Part shown: positions 1-8,328 of the stretch, piece after piece
Layout of the letters: every line of letters starts with the position of its first letter
Numbering within the stretch: the first letter of the stretch is position 1
NCBI RefSeq assembly: GCF_016756395.1
Contig: NZ_AP018365.1
Span: 6,824,001-6,888,000 of the forward strand
Length of the DNA stretch: 64,000 nt
Reading direction: 5' to 3'
From: Streptomyces sp. SN-593
GTDB lineage: Bacteria; Actinomycetota; Actinomycetes; Streptomycetales; Streptomycetaceae
Translations under genes and position numbers: made by a program
The notes under the pieces: model-generated
Databases searched by the model: none
The model's input: only the letters and a program-made list of their open reading frames with translations
Told to the model about the DNA's origin: nothing

Positions 1-135
1 TTCGGCATGGCGAGCAAGGGCATCGTGTACGCGCAGTGGAACGCGGACTGGTTCCAGTTCTTCCTGGGGGCGATGCTGCTGCTCGCCACCCTGCTCAACG
101 CGTGGGTGCGCAGGCGGGCGGAGGCGAGCAAGTGA
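1..135 (+). CDS. Sugar ABC transporter permease, C-terminal end (partial)
   Basis: Open reading from the window edge for 44 codons to TGA. The fragment has one hydrophobic segment (FFLGAMLLLATLLNAWV) followed by a basic cytoplasmic tail (RRRAEASK). This fits the last helix of a ribose/xylose-type (BPD_transp_2) membrane permease that moves a sugar across the cytoplasmic membrane. The stop overlaps the GTG start of the ATPase gene by 3-4 nt, so the two are translationally coupled. The family call rests mainly on the ATPase and sugar kinase that follow. The substrate cannot be read from this piece. Confidence 0.75.
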   Translation, partial: FGMASKGIVYAQWNADWFQFFLGAMLLLATLLNAWVRRRAEASK

Positions 136-1061
136 TCACGGTCGACGACGGCAGGGACCCCGGCGCCGCCGGCGACGCGCCCGGCGCCCCCCTGGTGGCG
201 CTCACCGGCGTGAGCAAGTCCTACGGCAACGTGCGGGCGCTGCGCGACGTGTCCCTGGAAGTGCACGCCGGGCAGATCACCTGCGTGCTGGGGGACAACG
301 GCGCCGGCAAGTCCACCCTCATCAAGATCATCGCGGGCCTGCACCCGCACGACGCCGGCACCTACGCCGTCGAGGGCCGCCAGGTCCGGCACGGCTCGCC
401 GCGGCAGGCGCTGGACCTCGGCATCGCGACGGTCTACCAGGACCTCGCCGTCGTCCCCCTGATGCCGGTGTGGCGGAACTTCTTCCTCGGCTCGGAGCCG
501 ACCAGGGGCCGCGGCCCGCTGCGCCGCCTGGACACCGCGGCGATGCGCGCGGCCACCCACCAGGCGCTGCTGCGGATGGGCATCGACCTGCGCGACGTGG
601 ACCAGCCGATCGGCACCCTGTCCGGCGGCGAGCGGCAGTGCGTGGCGATCGCCCGCGCGGTGCACTTCGGCGCGAAGGTGCTGGTGCTCGACGAGCCCAC
701 GGCCGCGCTCGGCGTGAAGCAGTCCGGAATGGTGCTCCGGTACGTCGCCGCGGCCCGCGACGCCGGACTGGGTGTGGTGCTCATCACCCACAACCCGCAC
801 CACGCCTACCTGGTCGGTGACCGTTTCGTGCTGCTCAAGCGCGGCGCGATGTCCGGCAGCCACCTGAAGGAGGACATTACGCTGGACGAGCTGACGCGGG
901 AGATGGCCGGCGGCAGCGAGCTGGACGAACTGACCCACGAGCTGAACCGGCCGCGCGGAGGCGGCACAATGGCGGAGGACACCGCCACGTCCGCACCGCA
1001 GGCTCCCCCGACCCCGTCCGCCCCCCACGCCGACCCACCCGACCCGGAGACCACCGCTTGA
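132..1061 (+). CDS. Sugar ABC transporter ATP-binding protein
   Basis: A 309-aa single ABC domain that would power import of a sugar with the upstream permease on the inner face of the membrane. Visible motifs are Walker A GDNGAGKST (54-62), signature LSGGERQ (163-169), Walker B VLVLDEPT (183-190) and the H-loop His220. The length fits the one-domain FrcA/XylG-like type rather than the two-domain RbsA type. The C-terminal 35 residues are a Pro/Ala-rich tail. I chose GTG at 132 because it overlaps the permease stop (GTGA); an ATG further upstream would lie inside the permease gene. Its own stop overlaps the TTG start of the kinase gene. Confidence 0.93.
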   Translation: MITVDDGRDPGAAGDAPGAPLVALTGVSKSYGNVRALRDVSLEVHAGQITCVLGDNGAGKSTLIKIIAGLHPHDAGTYAVEGRQVRHGSPRQALDLGIATVYQDLAVVPLMPVWRNFFLGSEPTRGRGPLRRLDTAAMRAATHQALLRMGIDLRDVDQPIGTLSGGERQCVAIARAVHFGAKVLVLDEPTAALGVKQSGMVLRYVAAARDAGLGVVLITHNPHHAYLVGDRFVLLKRGAMSGSHLKEDITLDELTREMAGGSELDELTHELNRPRGGGTMAEDTATSAPQAPPTPSAPHADPPDPETTA

Positions 1062-2206
1062 GTGCCAATCGTGAACGTGTCTACCGCGGCGGCGCAGCGC
1101 GCGCCACGGTGTGGCAGAGCGTGGGCATGCGCGACCGCAGGGAGCGCCGCTCGCACCTGACCGCGCCCCGCGTGCCCACCGTCGGCATCGACATCGGCGG
1201 CACCAAGGTCATGGCGGGGGTGGTGGACGCCGACGGGAACATCCTGGAGACGCTGCGCACCGAGACCCCCGACAAGTCCAAGAGCCCCAAGGTGGTCGAG
1301 GACACCATCGTGGAGCTGGTGCTCGACCTCTCCGAGCGGCACGACGTGCACGCGGTGGGCATCGGCGCCGCCGGCTGGGTGGACGCCGACCGCTCCCGGG
1401 TGCTGTTCGCGCCGCACCTGGCCTGGCGGGACGAACCGCTGCGCGACCGGCTCTCCGAGCGGCTGCTGGTGCCCGTGATGGTCGACAACGACGCCAACAC
1501 CGCCGCCTGGGCGGAGTGGCGCTTCGGCGCCGGCCGCGGCGAGGCCGACCTGGTGATGATCACCCTGGGCACCGGCATCGGCGGCGCCATCCTGGAGGAC
1601 GGCCACGTCAAGCGCGGCCGCTTCGGGGTGGCCGGCGAGTTCGGCCACATGCAGGTGGTGCCCGGCGGGCACCGCTGCGCCTGCGGCAACCGCGGCTGCT
1701 GGGAGCAGTACAGCTCCGGCAACGCGCTGGTCCGCGAGGCCCGCGAGATGGCCGCCGCCGACTCCCCGGTGGCCTACGGCATCAACGACCGGGTCGGCGG
1801 CAGCGTCCGCGACATCACCGGGCCGCTGATCACCGAACTGGCCCGCGAGGGCGACCCGATGTGCGTGGAGCTGTTCCAGGACATCGGCCAGTGGCTCGGC
1901 GTCGGCATCGCCAACCTCGCCGCCGCCCTGGACCCGTCCTGCTTCGTCATCGGCGGCGGCGTCAGCGCCGCCGACGACCTGCTCATCACCCCGGCCAGGG
2001 AGGCGTTCCGGCGCACCCTGACCGGCCGCGGCTACCGGCCGGAGGCGCGCATCGCCAAGGCCGAACTCGGCCCGGAGGCGGGCATGGTGGGCGCCGCCGA
2101 CCTGGCGCGGCTGGTCGCCCGCCGGTTCCGCCGCGCCAACCGGCGCCGGGTCGAGCGCTACGAACGGTACGGACGCACCCTCGGACGACAGGCGGCGCAA
2201 CCGTGA
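1058..2206 (+). CDS. ROK family sugar kinase (glucokinase-like)
   Basis: A 382-aa ROK protein that would phosphorylate a hexose brought in by the transporter encoded just upstream. It has the ATP-binding GIDIGGTK motif (43-50), the catalytic region VDNDANTAAWAE, the glycine-rich LGTGIGGAI and the ROK zinc signature HRCACGNRGCWEQ. There is no N-terminal winged helix, so it is a kinase and not a ROK repressor. The first 40 residues before the fold are a basic extension. The TTG start at 1058 forms a TTGA overlap with the ATPase stop; GTG 1077 or ATG 1127 are alternatives. The exact sugar is not known. Confidence 0.9.
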   Translation: MSANRERVYRGGAARATVWQSVGMRDRRERRSHLTAPRVPTVGIDIGGTKVMAGVVDADGNILETLRTETPDKSKSPKVVEDTIVELVLDLSERHDVHAVGIGAAGWVDADRSRVLFAPHLAWRDEPLRDRLSERLLVPVMVDNDANTAAWAEWRFGAGRGEADLVMITLGTGIGGAILEDGHVKRGRFGVAGEFGHMQVVPGGHRCACGNRGCWEQYSSGNALVREAREMAAADSPVAYGINDRVGGSVRDITGPLITELAREGDPMCVELFQDIGQWLGVGIANLAAALDPSCFVIGGGVSAADDLLITPAREAFRRTLTGRGYRPEARIAKAELGPEAGMVGAADLARLVARRFRRANRRRVERYERYGRTLGRQAAQP

Positions 2207-2826
2207 CCACCTCCCCGCACGGCGCCCCGCGGACGGCCGCCGTGGACGACCTCGCCGAGGCGGAGGCGGAGTTCGCCGCCGGGCCCCGGCCGCCGCGCGA
2301 GCTGCCGCGCTGGGTGCGCTGGACCGTGGTGCCGCTGCTGGTGCTGGTGCCGATGGGCTACGTGGCGGTCTCCGCCGCGCAGAGCCGCGGCAGCGGCGAG
2401 GACGCCCGGCAGGAGCAGGCCGGCCGCCGGCTCACCCAGGTCTACCCGCCGCAGCTCGAACAGCGGATCTACCAGGTGACCATCCCGGTCGGCTCGCGCT
2501 ACGTCCGCTATCTGGAGACCAACTCCTGGGACAACAGCGAGATGTACGCCGAGTTCGTGACCACCGCCGGCGGCCTGGACACCTTCCTGGCCCAGATCGG
2601 CACCAGCCGGGCCGCGCTGCGGTACGGCCGGGTGGCCATGTCGGCCGCCCAGTCCGAGGCGGCCGGCTGGAACTTCACCATCCCCCGCACCTGGGCGGGG
2701 GAGAGCCTGCACCGGCCCGGTGACAAGCCGGACCACGACATCACCGTCGACATGACCAACCCCGACCACCCCCGGGTCTACGTCGTGTCCACCGTCAACT
2801 TCCAGCACGGGTTCGGGGGCGGCTGA
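2203..2826 (+). CDS. Membrane-anchored protein of the sugar operon, unknown function
   Basis: A 207-aa protein I cannot assign to a family. It has a short acidic cytoplasmic start, one strong transmembrane segment at about 41-59, and a 145-residue soluble domain that should lie outside the membrane. The soluble part is rich in aromatic residues and beta-prone strings and has no cysteine pair or lipobox. GTG 2203 overlaps the kinase stop by four bases (GTGA), so it is the fourth coupled gene of the sugar operon. A role in sugar uptake or wall sensing is only an inference from this position. Confidence 0.75.
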   Translation: MTTSPHGAPRTAAVDDLAEAEAEFAAGPRPPRELPRWVRWTVVPLLVLVPMGYVAVSAAQSRGSGEDARQEQAGRRLTQVYPPQLEQRIYQVTIPVGSRYVRYLETNSWDNSEMYAEFVTTAGGLDTFLAQIGTSRAALRYGRVAMSAAQSEAAGWNFTIPRTWAGESLHRPGDKPDHDITVDMTNPDHPRVYVVSTVNFQHGFGGG

Positions 2827-2873
2827 GCGCCGCCCGCGAGGGAGGCCCCTGCCATGTCCCGCCCTTCACTCGA

Positions 2874-2879
2874 TAGCGT
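2874..2879 (+). promoter_or_regulatory. -10 hexamer TAGCGT of a probable leaderless promoter
   Basis: TAGCGT fits the actinobacterial TAnnnT -10 box and ends exactly 6 nt before ATG 2886. There is no convincing ribosome binding site, which suggests transcription starts at the A of the start codon. Confidence 0.45.
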
Positions 2880-2885
2880 GAGGCG

Positions 2886-4271
2886 ATGAGCGACGCGACC
2901 GACGAGACCGCCGACCGGCTCGGCCCGTACGCCGCCGCGGCCACGTACACCCCGTACGGCGGCCGGGTCGGCGCACCGACCGACCAGGGCGGCGGCACCG
3001 CAACCGACCCGGACGACGAACGCGACGACCTGCAACCCCCGTTGCAGTACCGGTTCGACGGCCCCGACGACGCCCCCGTGCTGGTCCTCGGACCCGCGCT
3101 CGGCTCGACCTGGCACATGTGGGACCGCCAGTTGCCGCAACTGACCGCGCAGTGGCGGGTGTTGCGGTACGAACTGCCCGGGCACGGCGGCGCGCCCGCC
3201 GAGCCCGCCTCGACGGTGGACAACCTCGCCCGGCGGCTGCTGGCCGTCCTCGACGACGAGGAGGTCGACACCTTCGGGTACGCCGGCTGCGAGCTGGGCG
3301 CGGCGGTGGGGGCCCGGCTGGCCCTGCTGCGGCCCGACCGGCTGGCGGTGCTGGCCCTGGTGTCGGCCGCGGCCCGGTTCGGCAGCGCGGACACCTGGCG
3401 GCAGCGCGGCGTGGTGGTGCGCGCCAACGGCCTGGACCGCACCGCCGCCAACACCCCCGAGCGCTGGTTCACCGGCCCGTTCCGGACCACCCAGCCGGCG
3501 ATCACCCAGTGGGCCGTGCAGATGGTCAAGACCACCGACAGCGCCTGCTACGTCGCCGCGTGCGAGGCGCTGGCCGGGTTCGACATCCGCGACCAGCTCG
3601 GCAGCATCACCGTGCCCACGCTGGTGGTGGCCGGCGCCGACGACACCGAGACGCCCCCGGCCGACGCCCGGCTGCTGGTGGCCGGCATCCACGACGCGCG
3701 GCTCGCGGTGGTGCCCGGCACCGGGCACCTCGCGCCGGTCGAGGAGCCGGCCGCCGTCGGCACCCTGCTGGTGCGGCACTTCGAGACCGCGTGGACGGCC
3801 GACCGCACCCCGGGCGCGGTCCCGCACCCGCCCGCGCCGCCGCCGGTCCAGCCGCGGCTGCCCGCTCCCGCCGCCCCGCCCCCCGGGCCGGACGCGTACG
3901 AGGAGGGCATGCGCATCCGCAAGGAGATGGTCGGCGAGGCGGAGGTGAACGCGGCGGTCGCCCGGGCGAAGACGTTCGGGGGCGGGTTCGACGCGTACGC
4001 CACGCGGTGGGGCTGGGGGGAGACGTGGACCCGGCCGGGGCTGGACCGGCGCACCCGCAACTTCGTCGCGCTCACCGCCCTCACCGTGCTCGGGCAACTG
4101 GAGGAGCTGGCCGACCACACCCGGGCGGCCCTGCGCGGCGGGCTGACGCCCACCGAGATAGAGGAGACGCTGATCCAGACCTCGGTGTACTGCGGGCTGC
4201 CCGCGGCGCGCGCGGCGGTCGACCGGGCCCGCAAGGTCATCGCCGAGGAGACCGCCACCGGCAAGGGGTGA
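2886..4271 (+). CDS. Alpha/beta hydrolase fused to carboxymuconolactone decarboxylase domain (PcaD-PcaC-like)
   Basis: A 461-aa fusion with the architecture of actinobacterial PcaL: an enol-lactonase-type hydrolase (about 55-310), a proline-rich linker, and a CMD domain (about 340-455). In the protocatechuate branch such fusions carry out decarboxylation and lactone hydrolysis to 3-oxoadipate. The CMD part keeps the ELADHTRAAL and YCGLPAARAA motifs. The hydrolase keeps the oxyanion region LGPALGSTWHMW, the acid near Asp252 and His281. The nucleophile elbow reads GCELG, with Glu136 where Ser is expected. No other pca gene is nearby, so a different or regulatory role is possible. ATG 2886 follows a likely leaderless promoter. 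Confidence 0.85.
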   Translation: MSDATDETADRLGPYAAAATYTPYGGRVGAPTDQGGGTATDPDDERDDLQPPLQYRFDGPDDAPVLVLGPALGSTWHMWDRQLPQLTAQWRVLRYELPGHGGAPAEPASTVDNLARRLLAVLDDEEVDTFGYAGCELGAAVGARLALLRPDRLAVLALVSAAARFGSADTWRQRGVVVRANGLDRTAANTPERWFTGPFRTTQPAITQWAVQMVKTTDSACYVAACEALAGFDIRDQLGSITVPTLVVAGADDTETPPADARLLVAGIHDARLAVVPGTGHLAPVEEPAAVGTLLVRHFETAWTADRTPGAVPHPPAPPPVQPRLPAPAAPPPGPDAYEEGMRIRKEMVGEAEVNAAVARAKTFGGGFDAYATRWGWGETWTRPGLDRRTRNFVALTALTVLGQLEELADHTRAALRGGLTPTEIEETLIQTSVYCGLPAARAAVDRARKVIAEETATGKG

Positions 4272-4335
4272 CCCGTCGGCCCGGGCACCCCCCGGCGCGC
4301 CGTGCGCGGGTGCCGCACGGCGCGGGGGACCCGGG

Positions 4336-4341
4336 CAAGAT
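4336..4341 (+). promoter_or_regulatory. -10-like hexamer CAAGAT before the MBL-fold gene
   Basis: CAAGAT resembles a -10 box and ends 6 nt before ATG 4348, the same spacing seen before other genes here. No Shine-Dalgarno sequence is visible, which suggests a leaderless mRNA. Confidence 0.35.
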
Positions 4342-4347
4342 GGCGGT

Positions 4348-4980
4348 ATGGAGCTGACGAAGAAATCGCACGCGTGCGTGCGACTGGAGCAGGACGGCCG
4401 CACGCTCGTCATCGACCCGGGCGCGTTCAGCGAGCCGGACTCGGTGGCCGGGGTGGACGCGATCCTGGTGACCCACGAGCACGCCGACCACTTCAGCGAG
4501 GACCGGCTGCGGGCCGGGCTGGAGGCGAACCCGGCCGCGGAGCTGTGGACCCTGGCGAGCGTCGCGGACCAGATGTCGGCGGCCTTCCCCGGCCGCGTGC
4601 ACGCCGTCGGCCACGGCGACAACTTCATGGCGGCCGGCTTCGACGTGCAGGTGCACGGCGAGCTGCACGCGGTGATCCATCCGGACATCCCGCGCATCAC
4701 CAACATCGGTTTCCTGATCGACCGGGCCGTCTTCCACCCGGGTGACGCGCTGACGCTGCCCGGCCACGCGGTGGACACCCTGCTGCTGCCCGTCCAGGCG
4801 CCCTGGAGCAAGGTCTCCGAGATCATCGACTACGTCCGCGAGGTGCGGCCCCGCAGGTCGATCGACGTGCACGACGCGCTGCTCACCGACCTGGCCCGCC
4901 CGATCTACGACCTGCAGATCGGCAACCTCGGCGGCGCCGACCACCTGCGGCTGGCGCCGGGGGAGGCCACCACCGCCTGA
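4348..4980 (+). CDS. MBL-fold metallo-hydrolase
   Basis: A 210-aa metallo-beta-lactamase-fold protein, probably cytoplasmic. The metal motif THEHADH is clear at about 48-54, with further ligands likely at H110 (GELHAVIH), the FHPGD segment and the C-terminal DVHDALL. The compact length and overall layout match the UPF0173-like Zn-dependent hydrolases, whose substrates are mostly unknown. It stands alone between the fusion hydrolase and exonuclease III, all on one strand, and probably has its own promoter. I can support the fold but not a substrate. Confidence 0.85.
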   Translation: MELTKKSHACVRLEQDGRTLVIDPGAFSEPDSVAGVDAILVTHEHADHFSEDRLRAGLEANPAAELWTLASVADQMSAAFPGRVHAVGHGDNFMAAGFDVQVHGELHAVIHPDIPRITNIGFLIDRAVFHPGDALTLPGHAVDTLLLPVQAPWSKVSEIIDYVREVRPRRSIDVHDALLTDLARPIYDLQIGNLGGADHLRLAPGEATTA

Positions 4981-5011
4981 GGGGCGCGGCCGGGCTGTCG
5001 TACCCAGCGGC

Positions 5012-5017
5012 TAGGTT
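5012..5017 (+). promoter_or_regulatory. -10 hexamer TAGGTT of a probable leaderless xthA promoter
   Basis: TAGGTT fits TAnnnT and ends 6 nt before ATG 5024, with only GGGGCC between. The string TAGGTTGGGG also occurs, in the opposite orientation, before the Nudix gene near 35330. Confidence 0.5.
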
Positions 5018-5023
5018 GGGGCC

Positions 5024-5803
5024 ATGCGTATCGCGACCTGGAACGTCAACTCGATCACCGCGCGGCTGCCCCGGCTGCTGGCCTGGCTGGAGAGCAGCGG
5101 TACCGACGTGCTGTGCGTCCAGGAGACCAAGTGCACCGCCGAGCAGTTCCCGCACGAGGAGCTGCGCGCGATCGGTTACGAGGCCGCCGTCGAGGCCACC
5201 GGCCGGTGGAACGGCGTGGCGGTCGTCTCCCGGGTCGGCCTGGCCGACGTGGTGCACGGCCTGCCCGACGGCCCGCGGTACGAAGAGGTCGCCGAGCCCC
5301 GGGCCCTCGCCGCGACCTGCGGCCCGGTCCGCGTCTGGTCGGTCTACGTGCCGAACGGCCGGGAGGTCGACCACCCGCACTTCGCCTACAAGCTGCGCTG
5401 GTTCGAGGCGCTGACCGCCGCCGTCGCCGGGGACGCGGCGGGGCAGCGCCCCTTCGCCGTCCTCGGCGACTACAACGTGGCGCCGGCCGACGCCGACGTG
5501 TGGGACACCGCCGTCTTCGAGGGCGCCACCCACGTCACGCCGGCCGAGCGCGCCGCCCTGGCCGCCCTGCGCGGCACCGGCCTGACCGACGTGGTGCCCC
5601 GCCCGCTGAAGTACGACCACCCGTACACCTACTGGGACTACCGCCAGCTCGCCTTCCCCAAGAACCGCGGCATGCGGATCGACCTGGTCTACGGCAACGC
5701 GCCGTTCGCCGAGGCGGTCTCCGACGCGTACGTGGACCGCGAGGAGCGCAAGGGCAAGGGTGCCTCCGACCACGCTCCGGTGGTGGTCGACCTGGAGGTG
5801 TGA
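5024..5803 (+). CDS. xthA: Exodeoxyribonuclease III
   Basis: A 259-aa enzyme of the exonuclease III/AP endonuclease family, which cuts abasic sites and trims damaged 3' ends in base excision repair. Family landmarks are all present: MRIATWNVNSI at the start, CVQETKC with the metal-binding Glu, VYVPNG, the GDYNVAP Asp/Asn pair, and the terminal SDHAPVVVD with the catalytic His. Length is normal for XthA. It is likely expressed alone from a leaderless promoter. The next gene starts about 200 nt later with its own ribosome binding site. Confidence 0.95.
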   Translation: MRIATWNVNSITARLPRLLAWLESSGTDVLCVQETKCTAEQFPHEELRAIGYEAAVEATGRWNGVAVVSRVGLADVVHGLPDGPRYEEVAEPRALAATCGPVRVWSVYVPNGREVDHPHFAYKLRWFEALTAAVAGDAAGQRPFAVLGDYNVAPADADVWDTAVFEGATHVTPAERAALAALRGTGLTDVVPRPLKYDHPYTYWDYRQLAFPKNRGMRIDLVYGNAPFAEAVSDAYVDREERKGKGASDHAPVVVDLEV

Positions 5804-5990
5804 GCGGGGGCATGGGTGCGGCGTGCGGCCGACCGGGGTCATCAGCGCGGGGGACCACCACGGGCGTGTCAGCCGCCGATCGGCCGGAAGGCGTGTACCG
5901 CGCGTGCATGATGGCGCCAGCGGACACACAGGAGCGCGCCCTCACCGGTTCCTGACGCTCCCTCAGACCACCTTCACCACCGGCTCGTAC

Positions 5991-5995
5991 GGAGG
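5991..5995 (+). promoter_or_regulatory. Ribosome binding site GGAGG fixing GTG 6002
   Basis: GGAGG lies 6 nt before GTG 6002 and supports that start. The nearby ATG at 5997 is in another frame and sits too close to the site. Confidence 0.7.
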
Positions 5996-6001
5996 CATGA
6001 C

Positions 6002-6259
6002 GTGGACTCCCTTCAGCAACTGCCGAACATCGGAGCGGTGCTCGCCGACCGGCTGCGCCGCGCAGGCGTGGACGACGCGGGCGAACTGCGCCGGCTCGGC
6101 TCGGGCCGGGCCTTCGAGAAGATCCGTCCGGAGCTTCCGGAGGACGCCTGCACGCACACCCTCCTGGCGCTCGAAGGGGCGCTGCGGGGGATGCGGTGGA
6201 CCGCGATCCCGCAGACCGAGCGGGACACCCTCGTCGACCGCGTCCTGGGGTGCCCCTGA
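6002..6259 (+). CDS. TfoX C-terminal domain-like small protein
   Basis: An 85-aa all-helical protein that matches the C-terminal domain of TfoX/Sxy. It opens with the typical LPNIGAVLADRLRRAGV helix-hairpin-helix-like segment, followed by a pair of helices (ACTHTLLALEGALRGMRW) and an IPQTERDTLV end. In enteric bacteria and Haemophilus TfoX promotes competence gene expression, but lone C-terminal domains in actinobacteria have no settled role. The GTG start is set by a good GGAGG. It ends about 100 nt before transketolase and may be transcribed with it. Confidence 0.8.
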   Translation: MDSLQQLPNIGAVLADRLRRAGVDDAGELRRLGSGRAFEKIRPELPEDACTHTLLALEGALRGMRWTAIPQTERDTLVDRVLGCP

Positions 6260-6311
6260 CCCATCCGTTTGGTGCGGGCCTGGTCGGGCAGCCGGACGGA
6301 AGGGGGGCCGT

Positions 6312-6345
6312 TCGGACACCTCGGACACCTCGGACACCTCGGACA
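6312..6345 (+). repeat. Nine-base tandem repeat TCGGACACC, 3.7 copies
   Basis: Three perfect copies of TCGGACACC (6312-6338) and a partial fourth sit immediately upstream of the transketolase ribosome binding site. They could form a simple sequence that affects translation initiation or a binding array. Its function is unknown. Confidence 0.85.
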
Positions 6346-6360
6346 AGGGAGAACCGCACC

Positions 6361-8226
6361 ATGCCCCCGACCGTCACGCAGGACACCGTGCTCAGCGACG
6401 CGCAGGTCGCCGAACTCGCGCAGCAGCTCAGAGTGGACGCGGTCCGCGCCGCGGACGCCGCCGGCTCCGGCCACCCGACGTCCTCGATGTCCGCCGCGGA
6501 GATCTTCGCGGTGCTGCTCGCCCGGCACCTGCGCTACGACTTCGACCGTCCCGAGCACCCCGGCAACGACCACCTGATCCTGTCCAAGGGCCACGCGTCC
6601 CCGCTGCTGTACGCCGCCTACAAGGCGGCCGGCGCGATCGCGGACGACGAGCTGCTCACCTTCCGCAAGCTCGGCAGCCGGCTGGAGGGCCACCCGACCC
6701 CGAAGGTCCCGTGGGTCGACGTGGCCACCGGCTCGCTCGGCCAGGGCCTGCCGATCGGCGTGGGCGTGGCCCTGGCCGGCGCGCGCCTGGACCGCCTGCC
6801 CTACCGCGTGTGGGTGGTGTGCGGTGACAGCGAGATGGCCGAGGGATCGGTGTGGGAGGCGTTCGAGCAGGCCGGGATGGAAGGGCTCGACAACCTCACG
6901 CTGATCGTCGACGTCAACCGGCTCGGCCAGCGCGGACCCACCCGGCACGGCTGGGACCTGGACGCGTACGCCCGGCGGATCAGGGCCTTCGGCTGGCACA
7001 CCGTGGAGATCGACGGCCACGACGTGGACGCCGTCGACCGGGCCATGGCCACCGCCCGCGCCAACCGCGGCGCGCCCACCGCGATCATCGCCCGCACCCG
7101 CAAGGGCAGGGGCGTGGCCGCGGTGGAGAACCAGGAGGGCAAGCACGGCAAGCCGCTGCCGGACGCCGAGGCCGCGATCCGCGAGCTGGGCGGCCGCCGC
7201 GACCTGCGGGTCCAGGTCCAGGCGCCCGCCGACGCCGAGCGCCCCGCGCGCGAGGCCCCCGACCCCGACGCCGCCCTGCCCCGCTACGACCGGGGCGGCA
7301 GCGTCGCCACGCGCACCGCGTTCGGCGAGACGCTGGCGGTGCTCGGCGACCGGCGCGGCGACGTCGTCACGCTCGACGGCGAGGTCGGCGACTCCACCAA
7401 GGCGCAGCTCTTCGCCGCCGACCACCCCGAGCGCTACATCGAGTGCTACATCGCCGAGCAGGAGCTGATCGGCTCGGCCGTCGGCGTCGGGGTGTGCGGC
7501 TGGACGCCGTACGCGTCCACCTTCGCGGCGTTCCTCACCCGCGCGCACGACTTCCTGCGGATGGCCGCGGTGTCCCGCTCCGACCTCAACGTGGTCGGCA
7601 CCCACGCGGGCGTCGCCATCGGCGAGGACGGCCCGTCCCAGATGGGCCTGGAGGACCTGGCGATGCTGCGCGCGATCCACGGCAGCACCGTGCTCTACCC
7701 GTGCGACGCCAACCAGACCGTGCAGCTCGTCACGGCCATGGCCGAGCGGCGCGGCATCACCTACCTGCGGGCCAGCCGCGGCGACTTCCCGGTGATCTAC
7801 GGCCCCGACGAGGCGTTCCCGATCGGCGGCAGCAAGGTGCTGCGCGCGGGCGGGGAGGACCAGGTCACCCTGATCGGCGCCGGCGTCACCGTGCACGAGG
7901 CGCTGAGCGCGGCGGACAAGCTCGCGGCCGAGGGGATCGCCGCCCGGGTGATCGACCTCTACTCCCTCAAGCCGGTCGACGTGCAGACCCTGCGGACGGC
8001 CGCCCGGGAGACCGGCCGGTTCGTCACCGTCGAGGACCACCACCCCGAGGGCGGCCTCGGCGACGCGGTCCTGGAGGCGTTCGGCAACGGGCACCCGATG
8101 CCGCTGTGCACCCGGCTGGCCGTCCACTCGATGCCGGGGTCGGCGACCCCGGACGAGCAGCTCGACGCCGCCGGTGTCAGCGCCCCCGCCATCGCCGCCG
8201 CGGCCCGCAAGCTCCTCGCCGACTGA
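6361..8226 (+). CDS. tkt: Transketolase
   Basis: A 621-aa thiamine-diphosphate enzyme of the pentose phosphate pathway that moves two-carbon ketol units between sugar phosphates. It shows the SGHPTSS substrate loop, LSKGHASPLLYA, the ThDP fold GDSEMAEGSVWEA with downstream VDVNRLGQ, and the pyrimidine-domain glutamate in IECYIAEQ. The C-terminal domain is complete. At about 620 aa it belongs to the shorter, animal-like class rather than the 660-700-aa E. coli class, so it may be a second transketolase. An AAGGGAG ribosome binding site precedes ATG 6361, and a strong hairpin follows the stop. Confidence 0.93.
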   Translation: MPPTVTQDTVLSDAQVAELAQQLRVDAVRAADAAGSGHPTSSMSAAEIFAVLLARHLRYDFDRPEHPGNDHLILSKGHASPLLYAAYKAAGAIADDELLTFRKLGSRLEGHPTPKVPWVDVATGSLGQGLPIGVGVALAGARLDRLPYRVWVVCGDSEMAEGSVWEAFEQAGMEGLDNLTLIVDVNRLGQRGPTRHGWDLDAYARRIRAFGWHTVEIDGHDVDAVDRAMATARANRGAPTAIIARTRKGRGVAAVENQEGKHGKPLPDAEAAIRELGGRRDLRVQVQAPADAERPAREAPDPDAALPRYDRGGSVATRTAFGETLAVLGDRRGDVVTLDGEVGDSTKAQLFAADHPERYIECYIAEQELIGSAVGVGVCGWTPYASTFAAFLTRAHDFLRMAAVSRSDLNVVGTHAGVAIGEDGPSQMGLEDLAMLRAIHGSTVLYPCDANQTVQLVTAMAERRGITYLRASRGDFPVIYGPDEAFPIGGSKVLRAGGEDQVTLIGAGVTVHEALSAADKLAAEGIAARVIDLYSLKPVDVQTLRTAARETGRFVTVEDHHPEGGLGDAVLEAFGNGHPMPLCTRLAVHSMPGSATPDEQLDAAGVSAPAIAAAARKLLAD

Positions 8227-8249
8227 GCCGTCCGCGGGGAGGGGCCAGG

Positions 8250-8301
8250 GCGGCCCTACGTCGGGGAGGGGCGCCTGGGCCCCTCCCCGACGTAGGGCCG
8301 C
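8250..8301. terminator. Perfect 23-bp inverted repeat, transketolase terminator
   Basis: Arms at 8250-8272 and 8279-8301 are perfectly complementary with a 6-nt loop. It starts 24 nt after the transketolase stop and lacks a U-tract, as is common in Streptomyces. It could act in both directions between the convergent genes. Confidence 0.85.
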
Positions 8302-8328
8302 TCGACGCCTTCCCGCGCGCCCGTGACA

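Noticed and set aside
806..2200. Long minus-strand open frame opposite the ROK kinase gene
   Set aside because: It mirrors the codon pattern of the kinase gene, is rich in Gly/His/Arg, has no recognisable domain and crosses two well-supported genes. It is a GC-bias shadow.
2886..4271. Protocatechuate gene cluster
   Set aside because: Only the PcaD-PcaC-like fusion is here; no dioxygenase, cycloisomerase or thiolase genes, and the lactonase nucleophile is changed.
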